A DNA stretch of 64,000 nt from Auanema rhodensis (Eukaryota > Nematoda > Chromadorea > Rhabditida > Rhabditidae). Shown here piece by piece: positions 25,089 to 36,600 of the stretch. A program made the translations under genes and the position numbers. Each line of letters begins with the position of its first letter. Within the stretch, counting starts at the first letter, position 1. The stretch is taken from positions 9,238,001 to 9,302,000 of the forward strand of contig OZ059898.1 of assembly GCA_964057225.1 (NCBI GenBank). Reading direction: 5' to 3'. The notes under the pieces were generated by a model, which saw only the letters and a program-made list of their open reading frames with translations, made no database searches and was not told the DNA's origin.

Positions 25089-27355
25089 ATGTCTTCAATG
25101 AAAGCACGAAACCGAAATTTAGATGTGGTAAGCCCATTTTGCTTTTATTTTTTTGATATTTTATTTCTTTCCCAGGTTCATCATGGCCTTGTGTTAGTTA
25201 GTGACGGAAATGGAAGAGGACGTCCTTCCAGATTACTACTATCTAAAGGTTTGATTCAAATATGTCTTTCTTTTTCTATTTTGTATTTCATAGATCAACT
25301 GGCAGTTCAATTACCCAGTGATGGTTCATCTTCAACCAATGAACCTCCCGAATGTATAACACCTGAAGAGAATGCAACCCGTGTTGTTAGCATCAAACGT
25401 CGTGGTGGAGGATTAGGTCTTTCTATTAAAGTTTTATATTGTGCATAATTATTCATAGACTAATTAATCTCTAGGGAGGAACAGAGAACGCTCAGAATTT
25501 ACCAATTGTTATCAGTAAAATATTCCCTGGATTGCCAGGTTTCAGAATTATTAGTAATAAGATATTCAAATGAATATTAAGCCGATCAATCTGGACAATT
25601 ATACGTTGGAGATGCTATTGTTGAAGTGAACGGTATATCGGTTGAAGGAAAATCACATGATGAAGTTTGATTAAATAATATTTTGATCTGACATATAATT
25701 ATAGGTTGTTGATATGTTAAAAATCGAAGGTGACGAAGTTAAACTTGGTGTTCGACATTATACTCATATAACTCCGTATTTAAAGTATTGTTTTTCTTAT
25801 ATTTTCAATTATTTCTTTTTAAAATCTTTTAGGCCTGCCTTATCATTACAACCTGGAAGAAGTGGTAGTGCCTTGGATAAATTATATGAGCCGAATACTT
25901 GGAAGGTAGATTATCATATCTTCTTCGCATTAAACTCTTATCTTTGCTTTAGTCAGCCATGAAAGCTCAATCTGATCTTGGGCTGTATGATGGTGAACGA
26001 ATTGATGGAAAGGATGAAAAATGGCGTACTATGACAACGATTCCGTTGCCAATGGCATATGTAACTCAGTACTTATGGGGTACAGATAATATGAGGTTAT
26101 AACAGGAACTACTAGCTATTTTCTAATATAATAAAGTTTAAAGACCAAACTCCTTTGAAGTACGAGCTGTGGACGGTACATCTTCGGGTATAATACATTG
26201 TGAGGACGCTCGAGCACTTGAACAATGGCTGGGACATATTTATAATCATATAAACGTGAGGTTTAGATTTACATTTCAAAATATTAAAATATACATATTG
26301 AAGGGCTTAAATCATAAAAGTATTAAAATGAGCAATAAATATCTTCATCAAAGTGAACAGGTTAGTATGTCTGTAACCAAAGATTTAATAGCTTCAAAAT
26401 CAGATCAGTTATATCGGTTGGGTAAATGAACACATGGGTGAAGGATTAGCAGAAGATCCAAAGCTTAAATGGGAACCCCGATTTTTGATTATTAAAGGAG
26501 GAGATGTTTGTATTTTTGAAAGTCCGCCTGTGAGTCATACTATTTTTTTGTAACTTTTATTAGTTGAAGTGCTCAGAAACAAGATCAAAATCAATAATTT
26601 TCATTTTATTTTCAGTTGAATTCTGAAGACCTGAATAAATGCATTTATTTATATAAATGTTATGATATAGCACTTCGAATGGTCAGCAGTTTATTTAATA
26701 TAAAATATATTTTATTTGGCAGGTTCCCAATGATTCGAGAAGAATTGATAAAAGAGAAAATTGCTGTTACATTGAAACATCATTACCAAATGGATTTAAG
26801 CATTATTTATCATTTGATTCTGCACAAATGTTAGAACAATATGAATATTGTTATTATAAATGTGTTTATAATACAGTAACTTCTATGCAGGTATATTATA
26901 CAAATATTTTATATTATTTCATCATTATTTTCATGTTAAGACAAGAACATTTGCATGTAGCTATGAAAGTCGACCATGTGGTTTAGTCTTTGATATAAAA
27001 CAAGGAATAAGTGTATATGATATTCCTACAAAGGTAAATTTATTTTTATAAAAAATAAAAAATTTTATTTAATCAATTTTAGAGTTATGTTTGGCAATAT
27101 AGATTCCGTGACCTTCATTCATCTAGTGATGATGGCAAAATGCATGTGCAGCTTGTATTCAAAGATGATAGATCTTTATCTCAAGATAAATTAGAAATTA
27201 AAGTTTGTACTTACTTTAATTTATTTTTAAATTTTATTCTTCAGGAAATGGAATCAGATGAAGTTGTTACGATATCATTCAATTTACATTCGTTTTTGAT
27301 TACAAAAGTAGTAGCAGCAGACCCTGATTTTATAAAACAGAATCCTTTATTATAA
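25089..27355 (+). CDS. stn-2: Gamma-type syntrophin (PDZ/PH adaptor of the dystrophin complex)
   Basis: Sixteen exons in one frame give 514 residues, nearly the length of vertebrate gamma-syntrophins: 25089-25127, 25176-25248, 25294-25430, 25475-25538, 25582-25664, 25705-25784, 25833-25905, 25953-26095, 26144-26255, 26304-26360, 26404-26529, 26616-26681, 26723-26890, 26941-27033, 27083-27202 and 27245-27355. An N-terminal half-PH segment precedes a PDZ domain at about residues 66-152 with the carboxylate loop GLGLSIKGG and LYVGDAIVEVNG. The remaining PH and syntrophin-unique parts follow, including YIGWVNEHM and WQYRFRDLHSSSDDG. Syntrophins link dystrophin and dystrobrevin to channels and signalling proteins under the muscle and neuronal membrane. 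Assignment to the gamma rather than the alpha/beta class rests on recognition and length. Confidence 0.92.
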
Positions 27356-27791
27356 GTACTTGTAAATAATTATATCAAATTAATTGCAGTTTGTTTTCAA
27401 TAATATAATAGATTTAAGATTATGTTGTTGCCCATTGCTTGAGAAATTTACGAAATTCTTTTTTTCTGTATTTTCATCTATTATAAATGTTTAATTGATC
27501 AAAATAATAAATAATTTCTTTTTTTTTCATTATTTTTGAACAAAAAAAATATAAAAATACTATACTATGCTATCATAATTTAATTTGTAGATAAATATAC
27601 TATATATATATAGTATATAGTATATATAGTATATATATATTTATATACAAATAGCTTAATTTGTTATAATAAACATTTATATAATGTTATATATGTGAAA
27701 ATAAAATACTAAAATTACAAAGAAATCAATAGATCCCTAGCTATATATATATTAGTGAAATTTCATTGTTGGCAAACTTCTATCTTACACG
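27356..27791. other. AT-rich convergent 3' flanks
   Basis: This holds the 3' ends of syntrophin (+) and the receptor gene (-). A TA-rich imperfect palindrome lies at 27597-27650. No exon is seen. Confidence 0.5.
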
Positions 27792-29117
27792 TTATGCTGG
27801 TCTGACGGATCCATGAAGAACTAGATTTCGAAAAAAGAAGACTGTACCTAATCTAAAATATATTTGTTAATTGAAAATTTGTAAAACATATATAATAAAC
27901 ATACCCTTCAGCCAAATCTTTAAATGTATTTCCAGCTGAATAATATATTATATTATAATATACATTATCTCCAATAGGTGTTATAAGTTGTACAAATAAT
28001 AAAGATGAAACTATCAGCTGAAATAATGCAAAAAGATAGGCTTGAACATAGCCTTGAAGATGGCCGGCATCTGAGAGCCCAGAAGTTGACCTTGCTTTCT
28101 AAAATATAAATAAGAAAAACATTGAAGAATATCAAATATAAACCACTTAACAACAATGGAAAGTTGTTACTTACATTAAATTTGAACCTCAGAATAAGAT
28201 AAAATGTTTTTATATTTATAAGAAAAGCAGCTATTGTCACAACTTCTGTGCACACAAATATGATATGATTGATTTGATTCTCAGTTAATGAGCTATCTGA
28301 ATAGTTATAATTAAGGATCATATACTTTTTGTTTTCTATAAAATTCAATAAATTTTCAATATATCAAATTATTTTGAAAAATAAAGAAGTTCGCTACGCT
28401 TTCACGAGCAAACTAAATACAGCGAAAGGTGTTGACTTGATTATTTCTTTTATTTACACTTCTACTACTAATAAAACTCACATGTCCACATCCAACTGCA
28501 ACTGAATGTAACAGCTATGAATGGTACAGAATATAAAACCTAAATATGAGGATAATACATAGTTAAGAAATATATTTTCAAACAAACATTACAATGATGT
28601 GATGTAAAGATTCGACTATAATATTTCCAGTATGCTATTGCTATATATCGATTGATAGTCATAATAAATTCCGTAAAAAGGAAGTATAAAGGTGCTATAT
28701 TAATAATAACAGCAAATGTAATTTCAATTTCTCTAAAATGAATTAAACATGAAGATCTTCAAAAATTTCAGTTTGGAATTATTTTCTTTATGATTATCTT
28801 TATTTTATTTGTTTGAAAATACTGACATAAGTACTTAAGATAACTTACTTCGTGCTTACAATGATTGGACCAAGTGCGGCAATAATCAGATCTGCTATAG
28901 CCGATGTTATATGTATAACAGCTCTATATAAGGCTAAGCATGTATAAGGGTTCCAAGTAGGCTTACGATCAAAATACTTTCGTAAAAACATAGTAAAACA
29001 AAAAACAGAAACTAAATTGGCTAGCTAAAATCATAAATTAGAAAGATTACATATATTTGAAAAACTTACAATGCATACCATGCGAACAATGAAACATAGC
29101 TTATGCTCATCAAACAT
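27792..29117 (-). CDS. Seven-TM serpentine receptor (chemoreceptor-like)
   Basis: Seven exons (29070-29117, 28849-29024, 28588-28732, 28482-28539, 28175-28296, 27905-28098 and 27792-27852) give 267 residues in one frame. Seven hydrophobic helices can be read. TM1 is VCILANLVSVFCFTMFL and TM3 ends in NRYIAIAYW, the NRY-type motif of worm serpentine families. The later helices include VTIAAFLINIKTF and FALFQLIVSSLLFVQL. The start ATG at 29117 lies five bases after an excellent acceptor (TTTCTTAG), so it may be trans-spliced. Exon 5 could alternatively begin further 5', but the acceptor CTATTCAG at 28297 is the one that keeps the frame open. I cannot assign the serpentine subfamily. The protein is rather short for a GPCR. 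Confidence 0.72.
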
Positions 29118-30541
29118 TAAGAGCTAAGAAATAATAAAAAAGAATATGAGGTAAGTTGAACTAGTTATGTATCTGATATATTATTTCTGTTCACTTGAAT
29201 AACTGAAAGAATTTACGTAATTGAACTAATATAAGTATAAATGATATTTCTATTTATGTAAATATATATCTAATATCGAAAATAATTATATATATATTAT
29301 ATGAACATATTTTAAAGAAGAATTCAAAAATCATAAGTGCAACATTGATTATACAAATTTTCAAAATAACATTGTTTTAAAATCGAAATATATTCAATAC
29401 ATTATTTTACTTCAAGTAGCTCTCTCCACACATAAATCACACAAGATCAGATGGCTAAGCATTTCTGCATTTTGTTTTCTCTTTATTTTTTTAGATTAAA
29501 AAACAAATAGAAATGTGCAATTATGTTATATATCTATAATTAATACTCAAAGATTATTTTATGGATTTGCAGAGAATATTGTGTATGAAAGATTAACTAA
29601 AATTATAATAAAATTAAAAAGAAAATTCATTTTTATTACAGTATCTATTAAGTTATATATACTATATACAATGAAAATAAAAAGATTTATAAATTTTATC
29701 AAATAATTAATAAATTAAATTAATTTATTTTACTGATCTTAAGGTTTTATATGTAATTGTTTATAAATAGAAATAAATTTTGATCATTATGATTAGGACA
29801 ACTCGTTCCGCTAGAAATACTGAAAATTAATAGGCAATGAAAATTTAGAATGTAGTCATTCTTACATGTAATTATTATAATAAATTATTGAAAAATTGAA
29901 AGAATAATCATTAATTCAGTTTCAATTGCGAGTAGGCAGTCATATGTGATTTGAACATCATTAGAAAATAAAAAAAATATATTAGAGAATATTAAGCTTT
30001 TCCATCTTCAAAGTTTTTCTTTTTTAAGTTAAATGTATTCAATTAATAGAAATTCACATGTTATATATAGTATATATAGATGTATATATATATACTTAAT
30101 ACTATAGTTTAGAGGAGTATTTATTGAAAAAAAATGAAATAGGGTTTCAATACAATAATATTTGCTTTTAAAACAATTTACATAATTCAAAAAAAAAATA
30201 ATAAAATATGATTCCAATGTAAAGATTAAAAGCACATACACACGATAAAAGAGGAAATTATTATTTTTCAAAAGCTCATTTAAGCACAACATGTGAATAT
30301 AAGAATATTAAGTGGAATGCAAAATAAAGGAAATTAAATTATAAAAAAAAATTATATTTATATGTATTTTCAGAAAATAGAAAAAAAAGAAAAATTAATG
30401 ATAACCATAGAAAATAAATATTATTCCTATGTGTTGTCTTAGTGAGTACAAAAAAGTCAAATGATGAATAAGACAAAAATCCATTTACAGCATTGTGAGA
30501 AAATTCAGGCTGTCAATAGCAGTGAAAACAACACAAATGCA
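29118..30541. other. AT-rich intergenic, no gene seen
   Basis: This is the promoter side of the receptor gene and the 3' flank of mec-2. Open frames here are Lys/Asn/Ile/Tyr-rich strings typical of random AT-rich DNA. Confidence 0.55.
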
Positions 30542-30668
30542 TTATTTTTCTTTTTCATCCTTTGTTTCAATGCCGGCCCATAATGGAGCTGATAAAGCCA
30601 TGTTTATACGATCAGGATTTTGAAAGTTGTATCTTTCTTCTAACGGACGATTTACCGTGTCAACACCG
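30542..30668 (-). other. mec-2: mec-2 alternative last exon C
   Basis: It follows a TTTATTTCAG acceptor and encodes a charged peptide with NPDRINMALSAPLWAGIETK, ending in TAA at 30542-30544. Entry is in phase 2. That fits splicing from the exon ending at 35757 or at 36615, and also from the donor GTGAGT that lies just after the stop codon of the giant exon. See the findings. Confidence 0.6.
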
Positions 30669-30945
30669 CTGAAATAAATATATATATATAGATATAGATA
30701 TAGATATATAATAGGTTTTTGTTTTATGAAAAGGCTCATTAAGTTAATTAATTTTTTCTGTTTTGTCTTATAATTCTATCAGCTGATTTAATTAGTTTAT
30801 TTTTTAGTGCACACATCACAAAGGCATGCAGAAGTAAGCGAAAATAGTAAACGACTACTTTGTATCATATAGCAACAATCGAACTTTTTTGTCAAAAAGT
30901 TTATATTTCGAAAGAAGTTTTTACTCACTCGTAAAGAAGAAGAGC

Positions 30946-33605
30946 TTAGTAGTTGAAGTTGCGTCGAACCGTGGTTTCAGTTTTGATTGAAGCTGCTGAC
31001 ACAACACTTTCTCTTGAATCTGTAGATAAAACACTTTCTTGCGAACCCATAGAATGGAAAGGATCAGTGGGATCTTCTTCCGCTATAGGAGCTCTTCTGC
31101 TTCCAAATTTGGCCAAGAATTGCTTTTTCATTGCATCTTCATTTTTCTTTGTCCTTTCCACTTTCTCTACAATTTCTGTGCGGTTTGTCGTTGTTGCTGT
31201 AGTGGTGGAAGTAACAACGAGACGTTGCGGAGGTGGCGCAGCTACAACACGTGGTGGGGAAGGTGTAGGTGTTTGTTGAGAAGTTTGTTGATTTGTGTTG
31301 CGAGCTGTTAAAGAATCTGGCTCAAAGAAGCTCGCACGATCTAGACTTGTATTCGAACGCTTGGTTATGTCCGTTCGAGGAGAATTATTTAATGAACTGT
31401 TGAGCATAGCGACAGTATCAGAGCTTCGTCGATCAGTGGTAGAGTGCGATGACGAGTGCGATGGAGCAAGAAGTGAACCAGTTTTTGAATTGTTCATAGC
31501 ATGTACATTGTCATAAAACGATTCCTGAAGTCGACGTTGCCGTTCAAATTCGGAGCTTGATTCTTGCTGAGAGTTTGATTGAGGTACAGAGTGATGATTA
31601 GCATCTGGGGTAGAATGATGAAATGCTGTCCCATACATGGCTTGTTGGTACGATCGATTCATTAATTCATCATCTTGCTCCAGATATCCACTGGCCGATC
31701 GAGGTAGAGGAGGAGGATATGAAAGTAATGAAGGTGTACTTGATCCTGGATCATGCAGCTTTGTCATCGAGCCCATTGGAAGACAATCCATATCTCTGAT
31801 ATCTTGTGGTCTCATCTCTGCAAGAATGGCTTGTCGGACCGTGGCAGGTAAATGATCAAGAGATATGTAACTTCCTTCTTCATCTGCATGTTCATCTTCA
31901 GCGTAAAAGGTATGTTCGTTTGAATTTTCGAGGTTATAGATTGGATATCCTTGGGGAATTTGTTCTAATTTGAGCATTTGATCAATGAGATGCTCTTGAT
32001 CTTCAAAATCGTCGTCATCCCCGTTATATACTGATAATGATTGTGGTCTATTCATATCCTCCATTTGACGTTTTTGTATTAAATGACTGAAATGTCTTCG
32101 TTTGTTGGAATCTGGCTTGCTCATCTCATCATCACTCATGACAGCAACATCATCATCGCTAGATGAAAACTCAAGTCGTTCAATCTCATGAGTTTGAATT
32201 TGATCACAGAAGGTGACACTTTTATGAGATACAGCTGATATACGTGATGATTCACTCACAGACGAATCTCGTCTTTCTCCAATTGTTTCCTTCTTTGGTC
32301 TACGATCTTTAGATAATGTTCTTCCACTAGTGGCTTTCTCATCTTCGGGAGATGATGTAGATGTTTGAGGACTATTCAAACTTGGTCTGCCGGTCGGTGG
32401 TTTTCGATGAGTCTTAGGTGAAGCTACTGAAACTTCGCGAACCGTATTTGTAGAGCGTGTACTTGATGCAACAGATTCATTGGATGGTTGACGAACAACA
32501 GCAGGCTTTGTTTGCTTGGTGCTTGGCTGATATTCCGTTGATGTTGCTTTATCAGGAATTTTCAGCTTTCCTTTTTTCTCCTTGTCTTGTTTATTACTAG
32601 CTCCTTTCAAGTCATCTTTGCACTCTCTGTTATCAGACGAAGATGATCGCTCCTTTTTCTTCTTCTCATCTTTACCTTCATTAGTAGAGCTACCGGCTTT
32701 TTCTTCGCTTTTTGATCTTTTTTTCTTTTGTTTTATTGTTTCCTTTTTGGATGCTAGTTTTGTTTCTTCTTCCTTTGTGGAAGGTTTACTAGAACTTGGA
32801 GATTTTTCTTTTTTTTTCGCGGATTCTGCATCTTCCTCCACCTTTGATAATGACGTTTGGCTTTTGTTCTTCTTATCCATCTTTTGTTGTTTTTTCTCCT
32901 CCTTTTCTCGTTCCTTTTCCTTTTTCTTCTCCTCCTTGGCTAATCGTTTACTTTCCTTTTCGCGATCTTCTTTCTCCTTCTTCTCTTCCTTTTCTCGTTC
33001 TTTCAGAGCTTTTTTCTCATCTTTTGACATCTTTTTCTTGTCCTTTTCACCACTAGACTCAACTTCCAGTTCGGGTTCAATATTCTCTGTCATCGCCTTT
33101 TCTAATGTTGCCAAAGCTTCATCTAACCGATCAGAAGTATCTTTTGATTTAGATCGTCTCTTCCGCCGCTCCGATTTTGCCCGAGCTGCAGAATCTTCCA
33201 ATTCATCTCTTTTCTGCTCAGTTTCATCATTCGTGCTCCACGTCTCTGGTTCAGCCGATTCATTGGCATCTAATGAAGGATCTCCACCTTGCCGTTGTCT
33301 TGATTTCACCTGGTTCTTTTGGAGGTTTGGAACATCTTCCCATTCCTTAGTTTTATATCCAGTACGTCCTTCGTGATCCCGATACCAAGCAGGATTCATA
33401 ACAATACTTTTGGTCATACTATCTTCGGATTTTCTGTCTTCTACTGAATCCGTTCCGCGTGACGCTCCTATTTGAGCGGCTTGCTCAGCGTTAGGCTTCA
33501 GGCGATTAGCTATAGCTTGTTTCAAAAGTGAGTTAGCTCCTCCACTTCGCCCGTTGGCTGGCCGCGCGTTGTTTCCACCACGTCGTGAGGTGTCGTACAA
33601 CGATC
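30946..33605 (-). other. mec-2: MEC-2 giant 3' exon: 886-residue charged tail
   Basis: A single uninterrupted 2.66 kb exon, the largest in the window, enters in phase 1 from 33853 and ends in TAA. The first third carries a dense Lys/Glu coiled-coil region, with repeated KEKEEKK-type heptads over roughly tail residues 150-350. Then come Ser/Thr-rich and acidic patches ([16 protein letters not shown]), a Gln/His/Ser-rich part, and a Pro-rich stretch ([16 protein letters not shown]). This looks like an intrinsically disordered scaffold tail on the membrane-bound stomatin core. No domain is recognised. A long antisense open frame (plus strand, 32582-33376) is the mirror of the Lys/Glu codons. Confidence 0.85.
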
Positions 33606-36600
33606 CTGCAAACATGATTGTGCAAGCGATATACTACAGACAAATATGTGCCAACATAAACATATAGCGTAAGGTAATTAGTTATGTAAAAGCTTAATAT
33701 TTTGTTTCTAGTAGTTAAAAACTTGAAAATCTAAAAGTTAAACAAAAAAAATAGAAATTTCTGTGGAAAAAAGTTACAAGCTATTTCAATAAGTGCTTCA
33801 TCATATAACCAAATATATATAATTATATATAATTGAGAAAATATATTTTTACCTGGGTCCAACTGACTCGGACTGTTCGAAGTTGTCTGGTGCGGGAGTT
33901 GTGAAGCCACTCCGGACAGATGCTGAGCTTCTCGCATGCTATAAAAAGAAAATAAATACTAAAATAAATAAAGATTTAATTTAAATATTACTGATATTTC
34001 ATGAATATCTTAAGAATATTACTGTTGTTATAAACAATGTGGATTCTTTCGAAATGTAAACTGATCATTACAGTAGTTAAATGGGTATATCAAGTATCAT
34101 TTCTTCAAAAACTTTAAAACGAATAATGTTCTTTAAAGATAACTAAATATTAGTTAACTATATGTATAAATATTTAATTTTTTTATATTTAATAAAATTA
34201 TTTTAATTTTATTGATATTAAACATACCAATCTTGCTCATCTTTGCTTAATGGAACTGTCTCTATAGGATAATGAAGGGAATAATTAGATATTCGAAAGC
34301 ATTCTTTCATTTGCTTTTCATAAATTCATATTTTTTTAGTTAAGAAAATAATGAAAAGAAGAAAATAATCATAGAAATTAAAAAATTTCTAAGTAAATCA
34401 CTTAATTAAATGAATAATTATATTATTGAATAATTTAGATTTGCTTTTGTTTTATAAGATAATAGGATATAAGATGAAAAGGCGTCATGCAGTGGGAGGA
34501 GTTTAGAAATGAAAAGACCTACCTTTCTTCTCTCAATTTTCATTTTATCTTCTTAACAATTATCAGCTGATGATACAACTCAGACACAACTGAGCATTTC
34601 TAAGCATATTGTAAGCTAACCATCCAACTGTTAAGATTAGATAGATTTTTATGGGGAATATTATGAAAATGTCATTGAAGAGCACATTATTACACATTGC
34701 TGTCTATTTAACTCAACAAACATTGAAATAGTTAATTCTTTTCTTTCATCTCAACTCTTTTTATCAATTTAGAAGAATTAGAGGGAGATGAGTAGTTGAT
34801 TCAGACAGAAAAAAACTAATATTATATCCATTAATCAACGAAATTTCAAATAATGCATCAGTTGCTATATTTCTGACATATCATTTATCTGAGGAATTGC
34901 CAACATTATCACGCATATCTCTCAAATTGCCGCTTTCCTATTAAACTTCTCGGTTTACACATCAATAATAGAAAAAATTCGAATAAGAACTATTTTCTGG
35001 GCTTTAATACGTTAAGCTTCGATGAACATACCTCAAAGCTGGGAAGGATGCAACAAACATAGAATTGGCATATACATTGGAGCATAAAACGGCAAAAAAA
35101 TGTCTCCTCTTCTCAACAATTTGAAAACGGGTGGTCAACACTACTAGGACGAAGAACAAGATCAGATTTTGACGTTAAAATACTTCCCGAAGGGAATAAT
35201 CTGATGCAATTTTGATGTATAGCACCCTAATTCGAGCCGAATTCGATGCTCTCATAGAGGTACAACAAGCTTTTGATCGGCATTTCAATGAAAATAATAT
35301 TTGAAAAAAAAGGAAAAGTTAGGGAAGTTTTAATTTTTTTTTTGTTTTTAAGTAACTCATGAATTATATAAAATATAACTTACTGAAATGTGATTGGAAT
35401 TGATGAATCAACTATCATATTATAAATTATTAAAAAATAGAAGAATAATCAATTTTCAAAAGAAAGTTAAGAATATTAGTAATCAACTTAAGAAATAATA
35501 TCTTTGTTTCGGTCAACTGATCCTATAAAACTAGCAACTGACTAGTTGGTATGACCATTATAGATTGAGATCGAATTTCGAGCAGAAGGTATCCATTTTA
35601 TTTGGAATCCTAATTACTCTATCACAAACTTTACTTTAAAACTTAAAGAATATGAAAGAACTGCGAGAGAAAAAGGGTAGAACACCTTTAAGGTCAACAG
35701 AGAATTTTAATTTATTCATGGGTTTCATTTGTTTCAGAATATGAATATGTAATAACCTGTGGGGGAGCGGAGGTCGGCCACTGGTGGTTGTGGTGCTCGG
35801 GCCTGAACTTGCTTGATGGTGCGAGGGAAAATGTTGATGCTGATGCTATAAACAAACATAGAAGAAACGTTTAAAACTTATATAAAATCGACATGTTCTT
35901 GAGGCGTTTCGTTGCCCAACTTGTGGGAACCATGCGCACCTTTTGCCCTCACCTGTCCCCCGGAGACGGGTGGACGACCCTCCCCGACCATTCCCTGAAC
36001 CCAATCAGGATACTTGTAAAGGCAACACGAGCGAATTTTCTTAGGAAGTGGAGGCGGTTCTTCTCTTAAAAAAGAAATATTTCATGTGCATTGGAAGCTT
36101 GTAAGCGCAATCTCGTTGACATTGTTCAATAAAAAAAGCTGGTGTGATATGAAAAAGATTTATTCATATAAACAAAAAAGTTTTCAAAGATAAAAAGAAA
36201 GCATAGCTTTCATTTAAACTTAAAATTTAGCAAAATGTTGTATACATATATACATATGTATATATATATTTAGATATATATATATATATACATATGAACA
36301 TAAATACATATATATACTATGTATACATCTATGTATATATATATTTTATAAAAATTTATTTATTTGCTGTGATTATGGAATGAAAAATCAACAGATTAGT
36401 GATAGCCGTGCTCTTGGGTTTTGGTTGTATGATGCTAATTCAATTCAAAATAGTTTGTTTTAGCTGCTGTGAGCTTTCGCTGCAGTCGATGTTGAGGCAG
36501 CTGATGATGGCAGTAACGACATATCGCTAAAGCTGCAATAGGTATGATATGAACGTGTGTTGAAGCCACAAGCGATGTGAAAAAGCATCCATTCAGGTGA

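Noticed and set aside
32582-33376. 264-codon plus-strand open frame, Ser/Phe-rich
   Set aside because: It is the exact antisense of the Lys/Glu-rich coil of the MEC-2 giant exon. GAA/AAG codons read backwards give TTC/CTT, so a long open frame is expected. No start context or splice sites.
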